DNA from: an uncultured Gemmatimonadota bacterium
GTDB lineage: Bacteria > Gemmatimonadota > Gemmatimonadetes > Gemmatimonadales > Gemmatimonadaceae
Assembly: GCA_946887155.1 (NCBI GenBank)
Contig: CAMPKM010000032.1
Span: 1 to 13,715 of the forward strand
Direction of reading: 5' to 3'
Length of the DNA stretch: 13,715 nucleotides
A model generated the notes under the pieces. The model had not been told where the DNA came from and searched no databases. It saw only the letters and a list, made by a program, of their open reading frames with translations. Positions 8,436-13,715 of the stretch are shown here, in pieces. The translations under genes and the position numbers were made by a program. The stretch's first letter is position 1. Each line of letters begins with the position of its first letter.

Positions 8436-9167
8436 GCCCGTTCGGCGCGCTCGCCTCGCCGTCGGCGTCGCCGCGTCGCGCCGCGCGCGGAGGGCGACGC
8501 AGCATTCTCCCGGAGCGGGTTCGAGGGCAGCTTCCACGTTTTCGAGTTCGAGGCCCTCGACGATCCCGTTGACCAGTTCGTGGTTCATCCGGCAGACGAG
8601 CTGCCGGTGGTTGGCGGCGAGTGCGTGGAAGGGGCAGTTCCGCATGCGCAGTGTGCCGTTGTCCGCGGCATACGGCTCATAGCCGCACTCGCGCAGGACG
8701 GGCACGGCCGCCTTGACGTTGCCCGACCGGGCGCCGCGTTTCGGTCCGCGGGCTTTCGATCGGCGAGCGAGCGATCGCCCCGTCTCGCGCGCGACCGAAT
8801 CGAGGGCGCGTCCTGGATTGTCGGACTCGAACGCGCCGGCGAAGACGCGGGCCGCGAGCTCGTACTGCCGGTGCGGTAGCGAGATCGCCACTTCCCGTTC
8901 GGAGCGGCGGTAGAGCTTGGCCGGGCGGCCGGCACCAGGGCCGTCCCGTCCCGAGATCCGGCGGTAGGATGCCGTCAACAGGCCATCGGCGACAAGCCGG
9001 TCGAGGTGAAACGCCGCCAGCGCCCTCGTTATGCCGGTGGCCTCGGCGGCCTCGTCACGGCCGACGTCGTCGCCCCGTTCCGACACCATGAAATACAGGC
9101 GTCGTCGTACGGGATCGTCGAGCGCCGCCACGGCGCCGATGTCGTCGGCCAGCGGATGGTCAGCCAT
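8430..9167 (-). CDS. Winged-helix transcriptional regulator with SufR-like cysteine cluster (probable Fe-S sensor)
   Basis: A 245-residue cytosolic DNA-binding protein. Residues 10-75 form an ArsR/DeoR-like helix-turn-helix, with GITRALAAFHLDRLVADGLL as the second and recognition helices. The wing GAGRPAKLYRR at about 78-88 matches SufR-type regulators. The C-terminal half has Cys161, then NCPF (Cys178), LVC (Cys192) and ECC (Cys222, Cys223). A CPF...C...C arrangement is the Fe-S ligand pattern known in SufR, a repressor whose cluster senses Fe-S status or redox stress. No suf genes are in the window. The likely target is the divergent folE operon and itself, through the inverted repeats at 9173-9256. 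ATG 9167 has only a weak ribosome binding site. The tail is Arg-rich and probably disordered. The HTH is firm. Cluster binding is inferred. Confidence 0.85.
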   Translation of the reverse strand: MADHPLADDIGAVAALDDPVRRRLYFMVSERGDDVGRDEAAEATGITRALAAFHLDRLVADGLLTASYRRISGRDGPGAGRPAKLYRRSEREVAISLPHRQYELAARVFAGAFESDNPGRALDSVARETGRSLARRSKARGPKRGARSGNVKAAVPVLRECGYEPYAADNGTLRMRNCPFHALAANHRQLVCRMNHELVNGIVEGLELENVEAALEPAPGECCVALRARRDAATPTARRARRTGA

Positions 9168-9172
9168 GACCG

Positions 9173-9187
9173 AAATGTAAAACCAAT
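9173..9187. promoter_or_regulatory. Imperfect third operator-like element near regulator start
   Basis: AAATGTAAAACCAAT matches the reverse complement of the perfect repeat at 9242-9256 at 10 of 15 positions, sharing the core TGTAAAAC. It lies six bases upstream of the regulator ATG, a position suited to autoregulation. Its own symmetry is poor. Confidence 0.3.
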
Positions 9188-9189
9188 CT

Positions 9190-9204
9190 GTCTTTGTGAA
9201 AGAC
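9190..9204. promoter_or_regulatory. Perfect 15-bp inverted repeat, candidate operator 1
   Basis: GTCTTT-GTG-AAAGAC is a perfect 6-3-6 inverted repeat immediately upstream of the folE -35. It shares the frame GTnTnTnTnAnAnAC with the repeat at 9242-9256. The two centres are 52 bases apart, close to five helical turns. Confidence 0.55.
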
Positions 9205-9241
9205 TTGACCCGAGCCGGATCCGATTGTAAGAATCAACTGC

Positions 9242-9256
9242 GTTTGTTTTACAAAC
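9242..9256. promoter_or_regulatory. Perfect 15-bp inverted repeat, candidate operator 2
   Basis: GTTTGT-TTT-ACAAAC is a perfect 6-3-6 inverted repeat starting eight bases after the proposed folE -10, so it should cover the transcription start. A protein bound here would block initiation. It lies 30 bases before the folE ATG. Confidence 0.55.
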
Positions 9257-9285
9257 CGGGACTGACGACTCAGGGGGCAGGGACC

Positions 9286-9963
9286 ATGACCATTATCGCT
9301 CCAACGGAGCCAGCGGACGCGCGCCGGATTGTCACGCCCTTTGGTATCGACGGGCACGAGGACGATGACCGCCTGTCGTCGCCGGACCGGGAAAACGGCG
9401 TCGAGATGCGGACCGCACGTGTGGCGCGGGCCTTTCGCGCGTTCATGGAGGCGCTCGAGCTCGATCCCGCTGACCCGCACCTGCACGGCACGGAATGGAG
9501 AGTGGCCCGGGCATACGAGGAAATGTTTCGTGGCCTGACGGCCGGCGCCGAGCCCGAGCTTCGCACGTTCGCGAACGAGGAAGGGTATTCCACGCCGGTG
9601 TCGATGACGGGTATTCCGTTTCACTCACTGTGCGCCCATCACTTCCTTCCATTCTTCGGCGAGGCGCATATCGCGTACGTGCCGTCGAACCGTCTCGTCG
9701 GGCTTTCCAAGCTCGCGCGCGCGGTCGAGTACATCGCCCGGCGTCCGCAGGTGCAGGAACGGTTGACCGAACAGATTGCCGACCTGCTCGACGAGCGACT
9801 GGCGCCGGCCGGTGTCATCGTTGTGCTCGACGCCCGCCACCTGTGCATGGAAATGCGTGGCGTGCGAAGCCCGGGAACGACGAGGACATTCGCGGCGCGT
9901 GGGGTGTTCACGGACGTCGCCCGGCAGAAGGAGTTCCTGCACTCGGCCGGCGGCGGCCGGTAA
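9286..9963 (+). CDS. folE: GTP cyclohydrolase I
   Basis: A 225-residue cytosolic enzyme that converts GTP to 7,8-dihydroneopterin triphosphate, the first step to folate or other pterins. The zinc and catalytic residues are present: CAHH at 116-119 (C116, H119) and ARHLCM at 183-188 with H185 and C187, followed by RGV. GLSKLARAVEYIARRPQVQE, the conserved central helix, is at about 139-158. ATG 9286 is preferred over an in-frame ATG at 9196, which would lie upstream of the proposed promoter; AGGGGG precedes it. The N-terminal 45 residues before the first helix are acidic and variable. No other folate genes are nearby. It is instead followed 13 bases later by a flavoprotein and sits opposite a SufR-like regulator, so it may be a regulated second copy serving a stress-related pterin. 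That role is inference. Confidence 0.96.
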   Translation: MTIIAPTEPADARRIVTPFGIDGHEDDDRLSSPDRENGVEMRTARVARAFRAFMEALELDPADPHLHGTEWRVARAYEEMFRGLTAGAEPELRTFANEEGYSTPVSMTGIPFHSLCAHHFLPFFGEAHIAYVPSNRLVGLSKLARAVEYIARRPQVQERLTEQIADLLDERLAPAGVIVVLDARHLCMEMRGVRSPGTTRTFAARGVFTDVARQKEFLHSAGGGR

Positions 9964-9976
9964 CCGGAGAATCGTT

Positions 9977-11155
9977 ATGCAGCGCTACGACTACCTGATC
10001 GTTGGGGGTGGGATGGCGGCCGACGCCGCCGCCCATGGCATTCGTGAGATCGATACCGCCGGAAGCATCGGCATGGTCTCGTCGGAACCGGACGCACCGT
10101 ACAGCCGGCCTCCGCTCTCGAAGGCTCTCTGGAAAGGCGATGAGGAGAGCTCGATCTGGCGCGGCACGGAATCCGTTGGTGTCACGATGCACCTCGGCAC
10201 CAGGGTGACGAAACTGGATACGAAGGGTCGCAAAGTGGTAGACGAAAAAGGCGGCGAATACGCGTACGGCTCGCTGCTCCTGGCCACCGGCGGCACGCCG
10301 CGCCGTTTTCCGTTTCCGTCCGATGGCGTCATCTATTACCGGACCGTACGAGACTATCGCGCACTGCGCGAACTGGCCGACCGCCGCCAGCGGTTTGCGG
10401 TGATCGGCGGTGGTTTTATTGGCAGCGAAATCGCGGCGGCGCTGCGCATCACGGGCAGGGACGTCGTGATGATCATGCCGGAGGCAGGCATCGCGGCGCG
10501 CGTTTTTCCGACTGACCTGTCGGAGAACGTGCTCGACTACTACCGCGAAAAGGGTGTCGACGTACGCACGGGTCGCCAGGTGTCGACGATTCAGCGCCGA
10601 GGCGACGGGTTCACGATCGGGCTCGATGACGGGGCCTCCCTCGAGGTTGATGGCGTTGTCGCCGGGCTCGGCATCCTGCCGAACGTGACGCTGGCGGAAT
10701 CGTTCGGCGCTACGGCCCGGGATGGGATTGCGGTCGATGAGCGACTGCGCACGTCCGAAACCAACGTGTTTGCGGCCGGAGACGTTGCCCGCTTCCGGAA
10801 CAAGGCGTTAGGCACGGAGCTGAGGGTCGAGCATGAGGACAACGCACTGACCATGGGAAAGGCGGCCGGGCGGTCGATGGCCGGCGACGACACGCCATAC
10901 GATCACCTGCCTTTCTTCTATTCCGACCTGTTCGAGCTGGGGTACGAGGCAGTCGGCATCCTGGACTCGCGCCTGGAGACATTCGCCGACTGGACCGAAC
11001 CGTTCCGGCAAGGCGTCGTGTACTACCTCGCCGACGGCCGGGTGCGCGGCGTGCTTCTATGGAACGTCTGGGGCCAGGTTGATGCAGCCCGTACCCTCAT
11101 CGCAGACCCCGGGCCGCACGGACCCAATACGCTGAAGGGACGAATAACCGGCTAG
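9977..11155 (+). CDS. FAD/NAD(P)H oxidoreductase, AIF / rubredoxin-reductase-like
   Basis: A 392-residue two-dinucleotide-fold flavoprotein. The FAD-binding GGGMAA lies at residues 10-15 and the NAD(P)H-binding GGGFIG at 144-149. AGDVARF at about 268-273 closes the FAD site, and ATGG at 103-106 is the usual linker. There is no CxxC or CxxxxC disulfide, so it belongs with NADH-dependent ferredoxin or rubredoxin reductases and AIF-type proteins rather than glutathione-reductase types. The PYSRPPLSK segment at 41-49 is typical of that group. Electrons would go from NAD(P)H to an unidentified one-electron carrier or quinone. ATG 9977 has GGAGA six bases upstream. The gene follows folE by 13 bases, so the two are almost surely cotranscribed and share the operators at 9190-9256. 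No acceptor protein is encoded next to it. Confidence 0.9.
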   Translation: MQRYDYLIVGGGMAADAAAHGIREIDTAGSIGMVSSEPDAPYSRPPLSKALWKGDEESSIWRGTESVGVTMHLGTRVTKLDTKGRKVVDEKGGEYAYGSLLLATGGTPRRFPFPSDGVIYYRTVRDYRALRELADRRQRFAVIGGGFIGSEIAAALRITGRDVVMIMPEAGIAARVFPTDLSENVLDYYREKGVDVRTGRQVSTIQRRGDGFTIGLDDGASLEVDGVVAGLGILPNVTLAESFGATARDGIAVDERLRTSETNVFAAGDVARFRNKALGTELRVEHEDNALTMGKAAGRSMAGDDTPYDHLPFFYSDLFELGYEAVGILDSRLETFADWTEPFRQGVVYYLADGRVRGVLLWNVWGQVDAARTLIADPGPHGPNTLKGRITG

Positions 11156-11288
11156 AGCTGCGCCGGCACCGCCCCATGGCAGCGACTGCTGGTGACCATG
11201 TTGTCGAGGCTGCCTACCGAGTGATTGCTGTAGTGGTGTGGGCACCAAGCTGTCTCAATATTCCACATCCACTGTTCAAGGAGCAGCG
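11156..11288. other. Intergenic region before the SnoaL-like gene
   Basis: A 133-base gap. It contains a weak CCGGC/GCCGG hairpin with nine-base loop at 11148-11166 overlapping the end of the flavoprotein gene, without a T-run. AAGGAG five bases before ATG 11289 is the ribosome binding site of the next gene. No convincing promoter is seen, so read-through from the folE operon is possible. Confidence 0.4.
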
Positions 11289-11735
11289 ATGTTGACGACT
11301 GTCGAGCAAACCAACATGGAGTTGATGCAAACGCTGGACGATGGCTGGAACGACCAGGACGTCGAGATTTTCAGGGCGAGACACAAACCCGACGTGGTCG
11401 TTCGGTGGCCCGGAAAGACAGAACCAACGGTAGGAATCGAGGACCACGTCAAGGAATCGCAGGACTTCTGGCGAACATTCCCGGACCAGAAGCTCGACAA
11501 TCATCCATACCGGGTGTTCTTCGCCTCGGGAGACTGGACGTGTTCCGTCGCCCGCTTTCGCGGTACGATGACCGGGCCGATGAAAACGGCGAATGGCAAG
11601 GAGATCAAGCCGACCGGCAAGAAGTTCGACATCGAGTTCTACACGGTGGCCAAGTGGCACGACGGCCAGATCGTCGAGGAGAACCTGATGTACGACCTGG
11701 TGACGTTCATGAAGCAGATTGGAGTGGACGGGTAG
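11289..11735 (+). CDS. SnoaL/NTF2-like small protein (ester cyclase-like)
   Basis: A 148-residue protein with the single-domain cone fold of the SnoaL/NTF2 superfamily. The opening helix (about residues 5-25, with DGWNDQD), the helix-strand VEIFRARHKPDVVVRWPG, the GIEDHVKESQDFWRTFPD segment and the late FDIEFYTVAKWHDGQIVEEN strands follow the usual order. Superfamily members include cyclases, isomerases and carrier-like binding proteins. The specific ligand cannot be read. ATG 11289 is chosen over in-frame ATG 11238 because it has AAGGAG five bases upstream and the fold begins there. The gene lies 133 bases after the flavoprotein and converges with the cupin gene across 36 bases. No signal peptide is seen, so it is cytosolic. 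Confidence 0.85.
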   Translation: MLTTVEQTNMELMQTLDDGWNDQDVEIFRARHKPDVVVRWPGKTEPTVGIEDHVKESQDFWRTFPDQKLDNHPYRVFFASGDWTCSVARFRGTMTGPMKTANGKEIKPTGKKFDIEFYTVAKWHDGQIVEENLMYDLVTFMKQIGVDG

Positions 11736-11771
11736 TTCAGGTCTCGCCAGGCGCGCCCCGACGGTGCGTAG

Positions 11772-12125
11772 TCACTTCTTTCTGTGCTCCACCGTGCCGT
11801 CGGGATGTTCGGGCGGACTGTATAACGTGTAGAGCCGGAGCTTCTCCGACTTCGACGTGTTGACGACGTTATGTCTGGCCCCTGATGGGATCACCACCGC
11901 GCTGCCGTCGGCGAGATCCTGGCGCTTTCCGTTCAGTTCCACGTAGCCGGAGCCCGCTTCGACGCGGATGAACTGGTCGTGACCCTCATGGGCTTCGAGG
12001 CCGATGTCCTCGCCCGGCTGTAACGTCATCAGCACGAGCTGGGTATTGGGACCGGTGTAGAGCACTCGTCGGAAATCATCGTTATCGAGCGTGTCGCGCT
12101 CGATGTTCGTCACGTAGCCGTCCAT
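11772..12125 (-). CDS. Small single-domain cupin protein
   Basis: A 117-residue cupin beta-barrel. Cupin motif 1 is in LEAHEGHDQFIRVEAGSGYVE, with the His-x4-His-x-(Glu) type ligands partly replaced (HEGHDQFIRVE). Motif 2 is PSGARHNVVN with its metal-binding His. Such small cupins bind a metal and act as dioxygenase-like enzymes, isomerases or sensors, and the activity here is unknown. ATG 12125 has GGAGA upstream at good spacing; the frame is open further upstream but overlaps the flavoprotein gene. It is the last gene of the minus-strand operon, 37 bases after the flavoprotein. It holds two TTA leucine codons, both after ACG. Confidence 0.88.
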   Translation of the reverse strand: MDGYVTNIERDTLDNDDFRRVLYTGPNTQLVLMTLQPGEDIGLEAHEGHDQFIRVEAGSGYVELNGKRQDLADGSAVVIPSGARHNVVNTSKSEKLRLYTLYSPPEHPDGTVEHRKK

Positions 12126-12162
12126 TGTATTTCTCCAGTTTTGCCGCAACACCGGCGCGCTG

Positions 12163-13542
12163 TCACTCGACATTCGCCAGCAGGACAGTGAGACCCTCGG
12201 CCGCGGTGGGATGCGTGAAGAGGGCATCGCGCAGCACGGTGCAGGGAAGGTTACCCAGCATCGCCGTCTGAACGACCGCCATCAATTCGCTGGCACCGGC
12301 GCCGAATACCGTGAACCCCAGGATACGATCGCTGGTGGGATCCAGAAGCATCTTCATGAAACCTCGTGGTGCCGAAAGAGTTCGCGTTCGCAGCACTGCT
12401 GACATTGGCAGGGTAACCAGCCTGTATTCAGTGCCTCGCGCGTTTGCATCGGTCTCGTTCAGTCCAACCCGCGCCAACTCCGGGTCGGTGAACATACAGT
12501 ACGGGACCAGTCGATTCCGTGTGGTACGCGCGTGTCCCCTGAATGCATCACGAACGATCCTGAAGTCATCGAACGCGGCGTGCGTGAACTGCGGACTTCC
12601 CGCGCAATCGCCAACCGCCCACACACCATCGGCGGTCGTTTCGAGGCGTTCGTTGACGGCAACGAATCCACGTTCGTTCAGTTCTACCCCGGCGAGGTCG
12701 AGTCCTATTCCGTTCGTATTCGGTGTCCTTCCTGTTGCGATCAGGAGGTCGGTACCTTCGATCACGCGTGCACCATCGAGGGATTCGACGTGCACGCGGA
12801 CATGCTCGCCGGACGTTCCTTCGACGCGCCGCGCGTCGGTGTTCAGCAGCACCTGAACCTGCTCGTGGTGGAAGAGTTCGAGTATCGCCGATGACACATC
12901 CGGATCTTCGCGTGGCGCGACCTGTGGACCCCGTTCCACGAGAGTGACTCGGGCGCCGAACCGGCGTGCCGCCTGCGCGAGCTCGAGTCCGACATACCCA
13001 CCGCCAACGACGATGAGATGATCCGGCAGCCGATCGAGCTCGAGGAACTCGACGTGCGTCAGAGGTCGAGCGTCGGAAAGTCCGGGAATGCCGGGAATGG
13101 ACGCGCGAGTGCCCAGGCTCAGGACGACGCGTTCGGCGGTGATTGTACGCTCACGGCCATCGTTCAGCCTGACGGCCACGGTCTTCGGCGCCATGAAGCG
13201 CGCTTCACCCATGATCAGGTCGACGCCACTTGCATCGTACTTTCCCTGATGCACCTGGATGAGTGCGTCCACCATCTCGCGCTTGCGGCGCCGCACGCCG
13301 GTCATGTCGACGTGGACGGCGCCCGTTTGCACACCGAACTCCCGTGCGCGGCCAGCGAAGTTAGCAACCTTCGCGCTGTGGATGACATTCTTGCTTGGCA
13401 GGCAGGCCACGTTGGGACACGAGCCGCCAATCATCGACCGCTCGACGAGCGCGGTTCGATGGCCATCTTTCGAGGCAGTCCATGCCACGTATTTCCCCGC
13501 CTCACCGCTTCCAATCACCAGCACGTCGTACTGTTCAGTCAT
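12163..13542 (-). CDS. Pyridine nucleotide-disulfide oxidoreductase, class I (glutathione reductase / mercuric reductase family)
   Basis: A 459-residue flavoenzyme. The FAD-binding GSGEAG is at residues 11-16 and the redox-active disulfide is GGSCPNVACLPSK with C42 and C47. The NAD(P)H fold VVGGGYVGLELA is followed by an acidic end (TLVERG), which suggests NADH. AVGDCAG completes the FAD site, and the C-terminal dimerisation domain ends with FTHPTAAEG, the His-Pro-Thr...Glu catalytic base. It lacks the C-terminal Cys pair and N-terminal metal domain of MerA, so mercury reduction is unlikely. It could reduce a disulfide, a quinone or a cytochrome-linked partner. ATG 13542 overlaps the stop of a 23-residue ORF as ATGA. 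GAGGA is 12 bases upstream, rather far, so coupling to that ORF may drive initiation. The cupin follows 37 bases later. Confidence 0.92.
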   Translation of the reverse strand: MTEQYDVLVIGSGEAGKYVAWTASKDGHRTALVERSMIGGSCPNVACLPSKNVIHSAKVANFAGRAREFGVQTGAVHVDMTGVRRRKREMVDALIQVHQGKYDASGVDLIMGEARFMAPKTVAVRLNDGRERTITAERVVLSLGTRASIPGIPGLSDARPLTHVEFLELDRLPDHLIVVGGGYVGLELAQAARRFGARVTLVERGPQVAPREDPDVSSAILELFHHEQVQVLLNTDARRVEGTSGEHVRVHVESLDGARVIEGTDLLIATGRTPNTNGIGLDLAGVELNERGFVAVNERLETTADGVWAVGDCAGSPQFTHAAFDDFRIVRDAFRGHARTTRNRLVPYCMFTDPELARVGLNETDANARGTEYRLVTLPMSAVLRTRTLSAPRGFMKMLLDPTSDRILGFTVFGAGASELMAVVQTAMLGNLPCTVLRDALFTHPTAAEGLTVLLANVE

Positions 13543-13610
13543 GACGATGCGCAGTCCTCATCATCGTGATGGCAGGCGATGAAACCGGAAGTACGATCGG
13601 TGTTGGGCAT
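13539..13610 (-). CDS. Putative 23-residue small protein with CHHDDEDC cluster
   Basis: The frame ATG 13610 to TGA 13541-13539 encodes 23 residues. It starts five bases after the cytochrome stop and its TGA overlaps the flavoprotein ATG as ATGA, which is the spacing of a real operon gene. Residues 13-20 are CHHDDEDC, two cysteines enclosing two histidines and four acidic residues, which could bind a metal. The ribosome binding site AGAGA is weak. It could be a leader ORF for translational coupling rather than a functional peptide. I recognise no family. Confidence 0.4.
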   Translation of the reverse strand: MPNTDRTSGFIACHHDDEDCASS

Positions 13611-13615
13611 AACGA

Positions 13616-13715
13616 CTATCTCTGCTTGATCGTCATAACGTAAGCAGCGACGTTTTCGACCTCGCGGTCGTTCAACGGATCCGGGTGGAGCTTTGGCATC
13701 GCGCCGGTCGGGTCC
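13616..13715 (-). CDS. c-type cytochrome, C-terminal fragment (gene continues beyond window)
   Basis: The last 32 residues of a class I cytochrome c run off the right edge. GAMPKL provides the axial methionine ligand, and PLNDREVENVAAYVMTIKQ is the conserved C-terminal helix that packs on the heme. The CxxCH heme site must lie outside the window. Such proteins carry single electrons outside the cytoplasmic membrane. It is the upstream gene of the minus-strand operon containing the small ORF, flavoprotein and cupin. Confidence 0.85.
   Translation of the reverse strand, partial: DPTGAMPKLHPDPLNDREVENVAAYVMTIKQR

Larger units (their letters stand above)
9168..9285. promoter_or_regulatory. Divergent promoter/operator region, regulator versus folE operon
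   Basis: A 118-base control region. For folE, TTGACC at 9205-9210 and AAGAAT at 9229-9234 (18-base spacer) form a plausible promoter, with AGGGGG eight bases before ATG 9286 as ribosome binding site. For the regulator, TACAAT on the minus strand (9229-9224) is a good -10 without a clear -35, so the two promoters overlap. Three related symmetric elements sit around them, listed separately. This layout suits one dimeric regulator controlling both directions. Confidence 0.6.
729..10812. repeat. Dispersed heptamer CGTTAGG, always on the coding strand
   Basis: Seven copies occur: minus strand at 729-735 (ligase), 1904-1910 (exonuclease) and 5281-5287 (usp stop), and plus strand at 3643-3649 (nhaA), 7338-7344 and 7752-7758 (ATPase) and 10806-10812 (flavoprotein). 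All read CGTTAGG in the direction of the host gene. Five of seven are GCGTTAGG. Six place TTA in frame as Leu in a Leu-Gly pair; the seventh is shifted one base, so TAG is the stop codon. Confidence 0.7.

Noticed and set aside
11148..11166. CCGGC/GCCGG hairpin as terminator of the folE-flavoprotein operon
   Set aside because: Five-pair stem, nine-base loop, no T-run, and the left arm is coding sequence; too weak to call.
11176..11295. 39-codon plus-strand ORF ahead of the SnoaL-like gene
   Set aside because: No ribosome binding site, ordinary composition, and its end overlaps the well-supported start at 11289; chance ORFs of this size are common at this GC.
12163..13542. Mercuric reductase (merA) or dihydrolipoamide dehydrogenase identity for the disulfide flavoprotein
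   Set aside because: The C-terminal vicinal cysteines and N-terminal metal domain of MerA are absent, and no mer or 2-oxo acid dehydrogenase genes are nearby; only family level is justified.

Overview
The window is a dense, high-GC bacterial chromosomal segment carrying twelve protein-coding genes of recognisable family, two of them cut by the window edges, plus one probable very small gene. Gaps between genes are short (the longest is about 130 bases), and no rRNA, tRNA, CRISPR array or insertion sequence is visible. Shine-Dalgarno sites are clear for most but not all genes. The gene set and the way TTA leucine codons are confined to a CGTTA context fit a high-GC environmental bacterium; Gemmatimonadota is my guess, but nothing in the window proves the phylum.

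Left end (1-2424, minus strand): a two-gene DNA repair operon with a metallo-beta-lactamase-fold ligase-associated exonuclease followed, with a 4-base GTGA overlap, by an ATP-dependent DNA ligase that runs off the window. The ligase carries methionine where the family has its AMP-accepting lysine, while the other ligase motifs look intact. This is the most surprising single observation here.

Middle (2481-8425): a stress and ion-homeostasis block. A DsbA/thioredoxin-like domain fused to an NhaA Na+/H+ antiporter is followed by a tandem universal stress protein (plus strand). A second tandem universal stress protein (minus strand) meets it tail to tail. Divergent from that is a CPH-type P1B-3 copper/silver-type ATPase with a histidine-rich N-terminus.

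Right-middle (8430-11735): an HTH regulator with a SufR-like cysteine cluster is transcribed away from a GTP cyclohydrolase I gene (folE) and an AIF/rubredoxin-reductase-like flavoprotein. Their shared 118-base control region holds two perfect 15-bp inverted repeats and a third imperfect copy around a plausible promoter. A SnoaL/NTF2-like small protein follows.

Right end (11772-13715, minus strand): a compact operon with the tail of a c-type cytochrome, a probable 23-residue ORF with a Cys-His-acidic cluster, a glutathione-reductase-family flavoprotein with a redox cysteine pair, and a small cupin. Read together, the block from 2481 onward looks like an accessory redox, metal and ion stress island. 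The joint function is inference from family membership and spacing.
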